Positions 51,274 to 61,736 of a stretch of DNA of 64,000 nt are shown piece after piece. The DNA is from Aptenodytes patagonicus (Eukaryota; Chordata; Aves; Sphenisciformes; Spheniscidae): positions 18,355,464-18,419,463 of the forward strand of contig NC_134958.1 in assembly GCF_965638725.1 (NCBI RefSeq), written 5' to 3'. A program made the position numbers and the translations under genes. The notes beneath the pieces are model-generated. The model was not told where the DNA came from. It was given only the letters and a program-made list of their open reading frames with translations, and did no database searches. The stretch's first letter is position 1, and each line of letters begins with the position of its first letter.

Positions 51274-54200
51274 ACAACATAAATGTAGCTAGAGAGAAGA
51301 AAACGAAATAGAATTCACTATGTATCCACGGAACTGTAACACACTGTATCAGTCCAGAGAAGATCATAAAAATATATGTTTGGAGAATATGCTTGGTCTT
51401 TCTGGCATGGACTTGGACTTGGTTTTGTTGCTTCTCTGCCATGCCGGTAGTGCATCTTTGTACTTTTTGAAGGGAGAACTCAAAATACACACAGTGTTTT
51501 GAAGGGCTGCATCACTCACCAACAGTTTGCAAAATTACTCAGGAGGACAAATGTACAACGAAACCAAAGCAGCTTAGCATAACACTGGAAAATAAGTTTC
51601 TTGTACTTAAGATGCTGTAGGGAATCACCTAAGACTCCTTGGGCCACGCTGCAATGCTAGAGGGCATATTCTCAGTCACATTCTCAGGATAGATCTAAAA
51701 TCTATTCCAAGATTTCTCTGTGAAGGGGAGGATAGATTTTCATGGTCCTTACACTTGGCTGGTTAGCCTACCCTTGGCTGTCTTTGAAAATCCCTTGTAC
51801 TTACAAACATGGGGAGTCCAGTGGAAGTTGAAAACACAAATGAAATTGTTCCCTTAGAAGATCAGATCTCCAGTTAGTCACCTAATAAAAATGTCAGGCA
51901 TTTAATCTGCATGGAGGGAAAGCTGCCAAGAAATGTTAATGAAGAATATTAATAACTTTGCATTTCTTTATTAGCGAGAACTATAGAAACTATATTGTTG
52001 GTGAACAGTTGTTCACTGACAAGTAGTCTTTTATGAAGAACAGCACTATATGTCAGTTATACTCAGCAAATAGTTTAGGCTGATTTATTTCAGAAAAGTT
52101 ATGATAGTGTGTTTCATTCATTCATTTCAGATTAACATCGTCATTGTGTTGAAAATTATTCCCAAAGCTAAAAGAATTAAAATAGTGTTACAAAAAAACA
52201 CCCCAAAAGAAGTAAAACATTTTGGTCAACCAAAAATAAAATTACTGTGGGCTTCTTGGTTTGCTGAATTCTTCTGCAGTTCAAAGTTTTTTTTAATTTT
52301 TCAATTGAGCATAAAATAAGTTATCCACAGAGCTCTAGCCTTTTTTTCACTATTTCATTCAAAACCTTAGCAAAGGATGTAGCAATATTTCTTTTTATTA
52401 AATTTATGGCCATTTCATTTTAAAGCCAATTTGCTTTAAGATTTATTTTCCAGATCCTGGAACATAACTTTCAGCTACTTACTGGTTGTTTGTGTGAAGT
52501 GGTCTGGAACTAGGCTTTAGCTGGGAGTGGAACACAGAGCTTAATGTACTGAACACAGCGATGCACTTCAGCAGAGATAAAGTGAGAACTAAACAGGAGT
52601 CAAACAGGAGTTAACATGGTAGGCAGAAAATGACTTGGTGAAGATAACACGTTCAAATTTCAGATTCTTAATTCACTGTGCAAAAATGCAGGATAAAAAA
52701 CTTGGGTATTTCAAAAGCTATAGAAACTCACACAGACAGAGCTTGGGCATCCCAGTTTGAAAAGGGATTCAGTAAAGCCATGTAATGCGTATTTTCGACA
52801 ACAGAAAGATTATGTGATGGAGTGTCCTGGAAAAAAAAAAAAAAGCCTAAAAAAGCTAGAATGATTCTGCATTGACAAAAGAGAAGCAAACGTGGCTGAT
52901 AAAAATACAGTGAAGTAGCTAAAATTATTATGAACTGAGATTTAAGATCTGGCTGACATTATTGAACAAGTTTGAAATAAAGGCCTAGAATATAACTGAT
53001 AGAACATAATCTGTTTTAAAACAAAACAAAACAAAAAAAAGATTGTTTCCATTATGGTGAAAGTGAGTGGTAATATTTTTAAGAAGGACCAGATAGCCGC
53101 ATGGAACATACCAAATCAGTTATTTTGTTTTTTGGGCGGACCTGACTGTGGTTAAGGCTAGGGGAGGAATTTTGCACTACTTACATTTCTCTGGCATTGT
53201 AGCCATTACCATTATAGTATCTGAACGTGTGTCATTTGCTATTTGAGTTGTTCTAGTTAGCTGTGGTTATACAGATAAGTCACATGGTGTAATCTGTGCT
53301 CCCAGATGGAGCAATACAAGCGCTTCCAGAGCAAACAGTAACACTCATTCACTTAAAATACAAACTTGCCGCCTGGAAATTCCCCTTTCAAGAAGTATTC
53401 ATTTATGTCTAAATAACTCAATGAAAATGTTAAGGTACAGAAAATAAACCAAGAATTTAAGTAATGGATATTATGGTATATCCATATATATATATGCAGC
53501 TCCTGCCCAGTAGTGGTTTCCTGTGCATGCAGAAAACGTAAGATCCAATAATTAATCAATTTGATGACTGGATTTGTTAAGATTAAAATAAAGATGCCCA
53601 CACTTTAAAGTGAGGTTGTACTTGATGCCTGGGTCCGTGCCTTTTGGAAATCTGAGAACTCCAGTTCCTAAAAAAAGGTCACATCACAGATAATGGTAAT
53701 AGCAGGAACATGCATGCTTCTGTCAGCAGGTACTAATGCAACCTAGCTCCTTGTTGCCGAGCGTCCTATGGGCTAGGGGGAGTGTTATGTCCCAGTGTCT
53801 AATAACGTGTGAACTCTGACTGAAGCTTTTCTTGGATTTGGGCATTCATACCACACTCCCATATTGGGTTTCAGGTGTCTAGTGACAGTCAAATTCACCA
53901 TATAAGTTTTCTTTTCACTGAGAACATTACTAAAACTTCCTTATTTTCTTGGAACTAGTCAAACTTAATGTTGCTGAATTCATTACCTCTGTTAGATATG
54001 GTTGAAGGTAGCAGAGACATTCAAAAGCAGTTGGACAGACACACAAAAGCGGATGCAAAAATCATGATTGCATTTAGCTTATTTGTTATGAAATGTCACC
54101 CCCAAAATCATTAATTTAAAACTAACTGGTTTCAATTTATAGGAATTTGGAATTGTGAGGCTCTGGAATTTTTTGATCCCTTTTTAAATACTTGATAAAG

Positions 54201-57200
54201 AAACCACATTTTGTCTAACATCAAAGCTATGCATTATTCTCTCTCTTGCACTCAGAAGGTTAAGGGCTTGGGTTTTGGCTATGCAAAAGGGCTTGTTTAT
54301 AAACAAGAGAATAACAGAAATGAAAATATTCGTAAATACATATCAGTGCTATTGAAGGATGACCTTTTCTCTTTTTTTTAAAATAACAGCCAGTCTCAAG
54401 AAACATAGTCTGCTTGGCTGAATGTTTTTTCCCAGGATAGCATTTCCTCTCTCAGAGGAAGGCTGCTTCAGTCACATCTCTATTTAACTGTCTGCCCCTC
54501 ATCCTCCCCACCCAGCCTGCTGATCTGTGTTTCCAAATATACCCTTAATTATGTATATGAAAATGTAGAAATATAAGAATAGCACAGAGTGGCACGTTCA
54601 GGTTTCTAGTCAGTTTTCATAACAACATACAATGCTGTTCTACGAAGCAGCAGAACAGATTAAAGATCACAGAAAATTGTTTCTGGCTTACTGTTTCTGG
54701 TTTTGCAGGCCCTTGTGGAATTTCCAGGATACAAATTTCTTTGTTACTGCATGGCCTTGGCATATGCTTGAAGGGGCTAACATAACGTGCAGGGCTACTA
54801 CATGAGTTAAATTGAAAAAATAGCCCCCAATACGTGGTTTGACTTAACAATACTCTAATCTGTAGGGCAGTGGATATCACATTTCAAATTGTTCAGATAC
54901 GATTGCCTAATCTTCACATTGTAATTCTGAAAATTGTTGGTATCACAGGCGTCTCAACCTGTTTTGGCATTTCAGTCATTAGTGGGTTATTTTTTAAGCA
55001 TGGTCAGGCATACACAGTACTTAGTATCATTTTTAATTGCTGTTCAAATGCTGGATATCATACCGATGAATTGGTGAAACAGGAAGCAGATTACTCAAGT
55101 GTCTGTACAGGAGTGTCACTATACAGGAAAGGAGTCCTTAAAACTATATGTGGATTGGGGTAAAGTCAAGAGTGCACTAAAAGTATGGTACAAATCAAGC
55201 TCAGTAGACATCAGATCTGGTTCCACCATCTCTGTAGTTTTTGTTTCCCATAACTACATATAGTTGCCTCAATATATGTAATGATTGACAAATATAGAAT
55301 AATACAAAGGACCTTTATATAATACCATAAGAACAGGCTGGCTTTACTTGCTTCTGAATCCCTTCCAGCAAGAGAGAAGAGAGATGCTTTTTTTAAATGC
55401 TGTTTCTATAGCCCAGGCAACTCTACAGTTCCTTTAGCAGTCTGCTCTGGCAGACAATGTAAGCAGCATGAGTAGCTAGGTCTGTGCCACTGAAATGAAT
55501 TCAGAAGTCAGTGCACCTGCAGATCTCACGTCCTTTTGCTCAGTGAGCACTGCAAGTTTCTTTTTTTCTTTGGACTGGGGGGAGTTCAGGAAGAAGCCAA
55601 AAATGTTCTTGCTTGTGTAATTTTCAGTTAAGATCAGTTGAATTTAATTCTCGAATGTGATGTTTTTCCATCAGCTTGTGTAACTCTAAACACAAGTTAT
55701 ATGATGTCATGTGCTCTGGCAGAGGAGCTAGAAGGGTTACAGTTTAGTGGGATTTGGAACATGGAAATCCAAACTTATTTAAAATTGTATAAAAAAAAAT
55801 TTACAATATTCCTTATCTTTTAAAGGCATCTTTTGCCTGCCTCTCTGAAGAGTAAAGAAGCCTGAGCTGCTTTTTGATTCCTTTATTTTCAAGCATGTTT
55901 ATCTTTTGGAGACTTACCTCTCTTTGAGACCTGCTAGTAATGCTCGTATTGCACAAAAATACTGCCACTGCCAAGGCGTAGCGTTAAGACTCTCAATATA
56001 CACATTCACGTGCTTGACGTTTCCTGCCATATTTAAGATATTTGACGACATTTCCACATTAATTTATAGGATCAAATTCTGCAGTCATTGTATAAAGGTA
56101 AAATTCTGACTTCAGCATTGCCTAAGATAGAGCTCAAAATCTTTATTGTGTCATGTACAGCCACTTTAATGGTGAAAGCTCTTTGTTGAGTACAACATGT
56201 CCATGGGTTACTGCTTATGCAAGAAAGTTGTACTGTGGCTGCATGTTCCCTAATGAGATTAGGCAATCAATTCATACAATCTCTCGTTCTGTTGATTGCT
56301 TTACTGCCGGTAAAAGGACATTTATATAAAACTTACCTGCACAGAAAACCACATCCCTTCTGTTTGAGAGATGAGACTGATGACAGACTGTGAATTTCCA
56401 CGTGTGGTTTTGGAGCAGCAGCTAGGTCTTGTCTTAATTAATACCCCGCAGCAACTTCGTTCCAGACTGCGTACTAATTTTTTATGAACAATAATGACTC
56501 TCGTATCTTCACACAAGGCATCCAGCACTTCCTCACAGTACAGCTTTTCTTTGAGGAGGTATTGCTAAACCTCAACAAAGCTGGGAAGCACCCTAGAGAA
56601 CTTACTACCACTACTAGAGTGATGCCAGCTGTCAGAGAGTGCATGGAGGGGAAAAACCACTTGGCCAAGAAACTTAAAAGCAACTACCAAGAAGATATCA
56701 AATCAAGACTAGAGAGGACTGAGGGGAAAAAATAGTTCCTAGGAAGGAGGAGAACAGGGGACAGTAGAGAAATAGTGGAAGAAAGGCCATATTTTCTTTG
56801 GCTTAGCACCCAAATCATCACCACCATTATCAACAACATCAAATCAGGCAGGAGAGTAGGAACCTGAATGTTCTCATCCAGATCTGACGTGCAGTGAGGA
56901 GAGGGGGAGATAAGTTGTGCAATACCTTCATCACCTGACTGTTAGTGCTGGATAACACAGATCTTACACAATCCCACTCCAGAACCTCTTCTCTCATTAG
57001 GAACTGGACTGTTGTGCCTACTGCTGTCTACCAAATGCTAGACATAGAAAAGAGCAGCTGATGCTATGCTAACTAACCAGCAGAAAAGGTACCATTTTCG
57101 CTGTGCTTCATGGTGGTGTCAACAGCAGAAGCAAAACATTGCATGTTAACTCTTGCCTTCCTTGTCTAAAAGCAGTCATTTCATGTGACAGTCCTTCTAG

Positions 57201-59034
57201 TGAAGAACATTTGCTGACACCGTTTGTAAAGAAAACATACACGGAGAAAATTAACTTGGGCAATAGAAACATCCAAAGGCCATTGCCTTACCAAAAAAAG
57301 GTGCCATAGCTCAGGGATGAGAAACTTCGATTCTGCAGGCCAGATCCAGCTGTCAGACTATGTCTCATTGTCCTTCTTCCCAGGGGTCCCAAAGTCCTCA
57401 CAGAAGTATATCTGTTATGACCAAAACATGGGGAGACGACCAGTGAATCTGGTCACACAACAGGGATGACTGGCGTGTCCCACCACAGGCATGAGCATAT
57501 CTAACAACAGATGACTGGGTACATGACAAACACAGCCAAAATATATTTGTTTCCCATTTTTTTCCCATTTCTATCAGTAGACTGAGAGATGAGTCCCTGA
57601 CAGTTTGCAGGAGAAGGTTCAGGAGGACATTGAATGGATTTGCATGGGGTCTTTTGAGCAACAAATCTATATCCATTAAACCAGTTGGTGGTGTTTTTAT
57701 TCTTAAAAGTTTGTGGGGCCCTAAGTTTTTTTAGTCTTTAGTTCAGGGGAAGCCAACTGAAAGCAGTCCTGTTCATCTTAGCTGCCTTTTGCAGATCACT
57801 TAGGAGGTGGTGTTCACGGTTCTCCATATGAAAATCTCCCTTGTGTACAGATACAACCATTGCATTATGCACTGTAGTTGTAGGTGTCACTAATGAAATC
57901 CACAAAATGTGCTTGAGAACAGTTGGTCTAATGAGCCTTGGTCTTTCTCCTAAATAATCAAGGAAACATCAGGGACACTTGCTTTCTCCATGTTCTTGAA
58001 CAAAATGGTATTTTAAAAAAAGAATTGCCTGTCTGTTCATCGAGACACTATTTGAGATTTGGGTGATGTATCTTGGAGGCTTCATAAACAGAAGGAAAAA
58101 GAACCTACAAATCTCTTTTTCTGAGCAGGAGCCTCCTAAATAGATCCTGGAGATAAACGTTATGGCCAAATCTGTGAATTTAAAACAGATTATTGGCTGC
58201 TTAGACTGAAGGCTGGCTAGGGTCAATTTTGCTATCAGACAATTTTAATTAAGGTGTATCGAATTTCTCCAGGAGGCTAATTTATTTATTTATTTCCTAT
58301 TTGGTGTAGTGTGTGGAGAACTTTTATTTCTTACTTTGGCACAGATTTTTTATAGCTCTCTGGGCCTCTTGAACTGGCTGTTCAGCATTAGAAAGATTAA
58401 GATTAATGCAAGTATGAAGTTATAAAAATTACAACTACAAAAAAATGCTAAGTCTGTGTATTCACAAAAGAATAAGATGTTCTAGATTATTAACAAATAA
58501 AGAAATGTGATGTTCAGACTCAGTGACAGTAAGAACCAAACCAGTATACAGAAGTAGTAGACAGCACATTCCATGATTTGATGTTTTCATTTTTAACAAA
58601 TGGAGAAACTAAGAATGGAAACCAATAGTACAAGTTGCGCAAGGCTATGCAGCACATCAGTGATGAAGCTGGGAATATATTCCAGATACCCATCTACCCA
58701 ACAACACTACTTCTGTCTGCGACCTGTGCTCGCCTCCAGTGCTCGAGCTTCTCAGGCTGCACATCTACCACAGTGCCCAAGTGCAGACCTCCAGCACAGC
58801 CGTGCAATGGCATGGGCATCTGGCCCTGTGAGAGATGTTTCCCATGTCTGAGATCTGTTGAGAAGTGCAGCAGGTCACCAGACTGTTATTTCTTTGAGCT
58901 TACTGGTCATGGTCCTACCTTAAGCGTAACAGGTCATGGTTTTAGGTTAGCTATTGATAGAAGGCTGCTACCTTCAATGTGGCACATTTACATAGTTGAA
59001 ATACAGTGCTCCCTGCCTGACTTCTGCAGGAGAC

Positions 59035-59571
59035 TGTCCTGGTTTCGGCAGGGATAGAGTTAATTTCCTTTCTAGTAGCTGGTACAGTGTTTTGGATTTA
59101 GGATGAGAATAATGTTGATAACGCACCGATGTTTTAGTTGTTGCTAGGTAATGCTTACGCTAGCCAAGGACTTTTTAGTTTTCCATGCTCTACCGACTGA
59201 GAAGGCTGGAGGTGCACAAGAAGCTGGGAGGGGGCACAGCCAAACTGGCCAAAGGGACATTCCATGCCATGTGACGTCATGCTCAGTACATAAACTGGGG
59301 AAAGCTGGCCGGGGGGGCCGCTGCTCGGGGACTGGCTGGGCATCGGTCGGCAGGTGGTGAGCAATTGCACTGTGCATCACTTGTTTTGTGTATTATTATT
59401 ATTATCATCATATTATTATCATTTTATTTCAATTATTAAACTGTTTTTATCTCAACCCATGAGTTTTTCTCACTTGTGCTCTTCCAATTCTCTCCCCCAT
59501 CCCACCGGGTGGGGGGGAGTGAGCGAGCGGCTGCGTGGTGCTCAGTTGCCGACTGAGATTAAACCACGACA
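59035..59571 (+). mobile_element. Solo LTR, avian ERV, just before KLF13 exon 2
   Basis: A 537-bp element beginning TGTCCTGGTTTCGGC and ending TTAAACCACGACA, flanked by a perfect 5-bp duplication gagac (59030-59034 and 59572-59576). It is the same family and orientation as the LTR at 43029. It keeps a perfect CRE (TGACGTCA, 59272-59279), a TATA-like acataaac about 10 bp further on, an ATT/ATC microsatellite (59391-59420) and an ATTAAA polyadenylation motif (59435-59440). No internal retroviral genes are present. It ends 565 bp before KLF13 exon 2, in sense orientation, so it could in principle act as an alternative promoter or premature polyadenylation site. Confidence 0.92.
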
Positions 59572-60136
59572 GAGACCTAAGGCAGTGAACAAGAGAAACC
59601 GTAGTACCTTGTAGCAAATGCAGAAAACACAGGCATGGCTGTGGAGAATACAAGGTGAAAGCCTCACATCCAGTGCCTCAAAATTGCCATTTTGCATTTT
59701 CACTATTACTGTTTTTAAAAGCTGAAGAGAGACACTTCATCACACCTTCTGAACTTCAACATTGAGTCAGACAGACATAGGGACAGCTTGGAGGAATAAG
59801 TGAATATTCTATAGAGCTCAGTACAGATATTGTCGAAGTCTAGAAGTAAAGTCCAGTAGACTACAAGAGATATAAAATGTGATGTCCATGAAGGGATCAG
59901 GAGCCCAGCATCCCTGAAGATCCAGTTATCTGGTATCACTAGTCTGATTTACAGTACTTTTTAATGGGTTGGAATACCACAGTGGCCTCCTCTCTGGCAG
60001 ATAGTAACACATTCTCCATTGAATTAGTGCCAAGTGGCATCTACCTTGCTCCCAACCTTTTTATTCTAACTTGTGTACAAAAAACCAAGGAAGACATTGC
60101 TATCCCTTCTAATCATGCCATGTTTGCTTCCTGCAG

Positions 60137-60429
60137 GTGAACGGCCTTTTGAATGCAACTGGCAAGGATGTAACAAGAAGTTTGCTCGCTCCGATGAGCT
60201 GGCCCGCCATTACCGCACTCACACTGGAGAAAAGAAGTTCAGCTGTCCTCTCTGTGAGAAACGCTTCATGCGCAGTGACCATCTGACAAAGCATGCCCGT
60301 CGCCATGCCAATTTCCACCCAAGCATGCTCAAGAGGCGAAGTGGAAGCAGCTCAAGAACAGGGTCTGTCAGTGACTACAGCCGCTCAGATGCCTCAAGTC
60401 CAACAATTAGCCCTGCCAGTTCACCATAG
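60137..60429 (+). CDS. KLF13: KLF13, coding exon 2 (zinc fingers 2-3, C-terminal tail)
   Basis: This encodes the rest of Gly181 through Pro277 and the TAG stop, joined in phase 1 to exon 1. Zinc finger 2 uses C187, C192, H205 and H209 with recognition positions R198, E201 and R204. Finger 3 uses C217, C220, H233 and H237 with R226, H229 and K232. Linkers are TGERPF and TGEKKF. Fingers of this type read GC-rich and CACCC boxes. The tail, [19 protein letters not shown] followed by SPASSP, is near-identical to mammalian KLF13 as I recall it and distinguishes it from KLF9, KLF14 and KLF16; it is rich in Ser/Pro phosphorylation-type sites. The acceptor is cttcctgcag at 60127-60136. An in-frame intronic ATG at 60115 could give an unspliced 104-residue form with only fingers 2 and 3. 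Confidence 0.97.
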
Positions 60430-60532
60430 ACCTACCTGCACTGGATGTCAGCACTTTGCCTCTAATACCTAACGTGGAGTTTTGTTTGTGTTGCACACAT
60501 TTAAAAAACTCTGTCGCTTCCCCTCCTCAGTT

Positions 60533-60559
60533 CCCCCCCCCCCTTTTTTTTTTTTTTTT
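60533..60559 (+). repeat. C11-T16 homopolymer tract in 3' UTR
   Basis: Eleven C followed by sixteen T about 100 bp after the stop codon. It is a strong pyrimidine tract that could bind PTB or PCBP-type proteins; its length is also prone to sequencing error. Confidence 0.9.
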
Positions 60560-60953
60560 AAATCAGTAAATAGCTGCCTCCCACTGCAATTTCCAGTCAA
60601 ATTTTCTTTACCCAACCACACAAGTGGCTATTCTAACCTCATGGACAGACAGACTTACATGTTCCACTTAGTGATTCCTGCTGTCTCAATATTTCTTACA
60701 TTTTGCGACCATTTACAGATCATCTTGATTATTCTTTATAAGAAAATGAGAAAATCTAAAGAAAGAAAAAAACCCCACTTAATTCACCTCAGGTGTCAAA
60801 GTAGTTTTGTAAGACCGGATTGCACAACATGAGCATACATACACTTACAAATCAACTGTGTTGGATTGTGTCCCCCTTCTCCTTTCTCAGGGATGGATAT
60901 TTATGTTACACAATAATTACAATGAAGACACACCCTTAACCGCAGCCTTACTC

Positions 60954-60970
60954 TGTAAATATATTTGCAC
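60954..60970 (+). promoter_or_regulatory. Pumilio element next to miR-19-type seed site
   Basis: TGTAAATA (60954-60961) matches the Pumilio consensus UGUANAUA. Two bases later TTTGCAC (60964-60970) is complementary to the miR-19 seed. Both are in the sense strand of the KLF13 3' UTR, 525 bp after the stop. Confidence 0.4.
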
Positions 60971-61703
60971 TCAGAAGCTTTTTGTTAGGTTCTTTCACAC
61001 ACTGGGGAAAAAATAAAAAACAAACAAACAATACAAAAACCAAACCAGTGCTGGAATGTAGTACCAGACTCTTCCATTGTTTGTTTTCCTGATTATATAC
61101 CTACATTGGGGAGCATCCAAACAGGAGTCTTGTCTTTCTTCAAGCTGCCCTCTGCTTTTGGTAGCAAGCCGTCTTTTCACTTCATGCTGAAGATGTTCCA
61201 AAACAAACTTCCTATTGCAAAAATCTCTATGAGGTTGATAAACTTGTTTGTTTGTTTCATGCTAGATAAAATTCTGAGAAAAAATTCTAAACAAGATGCC
61301 TTAAGTAAATAACCTAAATCATGAGGAAACATATTTACACTGGGTAACGTTTTATTGCAAGGTGGCATGGAATCTTGGAGGCATTCTGTCATCACTCTCT
61401 CCAAGCTGTTAAGCTCTCTGCACTGCCTGTTCAGTATGGGACCAACAGAGTATTCAAATCAAACCACACTGACTTGAACAATTTTTTTTATTCTTTTTTC
61501 CTTTTTTTTTTTTAATGAACTATGGAAATAGCATAGCTGAACCAATGCCCATCAAAACTTTTATCAAGGTACTACTTACCTACTGTACAGCTGTATCTTA
61601 GCAAGACAAATGGGCTAAGACATAGTTTCTGTATCCTGTTGCATCACAATCATGGTCGCTGGTAAAAGGAAGCAAAAATCATAAGGTATCTTCTTACTGG
61701 AAA

Positions 61704-61736
61704 AATAAAATATGCATTTTTAAGTTTTAAAATAAA
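61704..61736 (+). terminator. Candidate polyadenylation signals
   Basis: Two AATAAA hexamers (61704-61709 and 61731-61736) 21 bp apart, with moderately T-rich sequence after. They could define the 3' end of KLF13; an earlier AATAAA at 61012-61017 could give a shorter form. Confidence 0.35.

Larger units (their letters stand above)
29497..60136 (+). other. KLF13 intron 1 (30,640 bp, phase 1)
   Basis: The intron begins gttagt and ends in a pyrimidine-rich tgtttgcttcctgcag. It splits the Gly181 codon (g|gt) between zinc fingers 1 and 2, a conserved position in this KLF subgroup. It has no coding gene that I can support; open frames, including one of 138 codons at 41771-42187, lack motifs. It holds two solo LTRs (43029 and 59035), a small CpG cluster near 31.1 kb, a CAA repeat at 29633-29650, an AG microsatellite at 51243 and several inverted repeats. 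Stretches 31500-43000 and 43700-59000 show nothing else I can name. Confidence 0.9.
60430..61736 (+). other. KLF13 3' UTR (minimum proposed extent)
   Basis: Noncoding, AT-rich sequence following the stop codon. AATAAA motifs occur at 61012-61017, 61704-61709 and 61731-61736; the last pair lies close together and is a plausible 3' end. Mammalian KLF13 has a long 3' UTR, so it may continue toward the window end. It contains a C11T16 tract and a Pumilio/miR-19-type pair. Confidence 0.6.

Noticed and set aside
59144..59380. Short open frames on both strands inside the 59 kb LTR
   Set aside because: Similar frames recur in the other LTR copies, so they are a property of the repeat rather than genes.
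60073..60136. Coding start just before exon 2
   Set aside because: The open frame begins with GTG in the intron's pyrimidine tract, and the acceptor at 60135-60136 joins exactly in phase with exon 1. It is kept only as a hypothetical unspliced form from ATG 60115.
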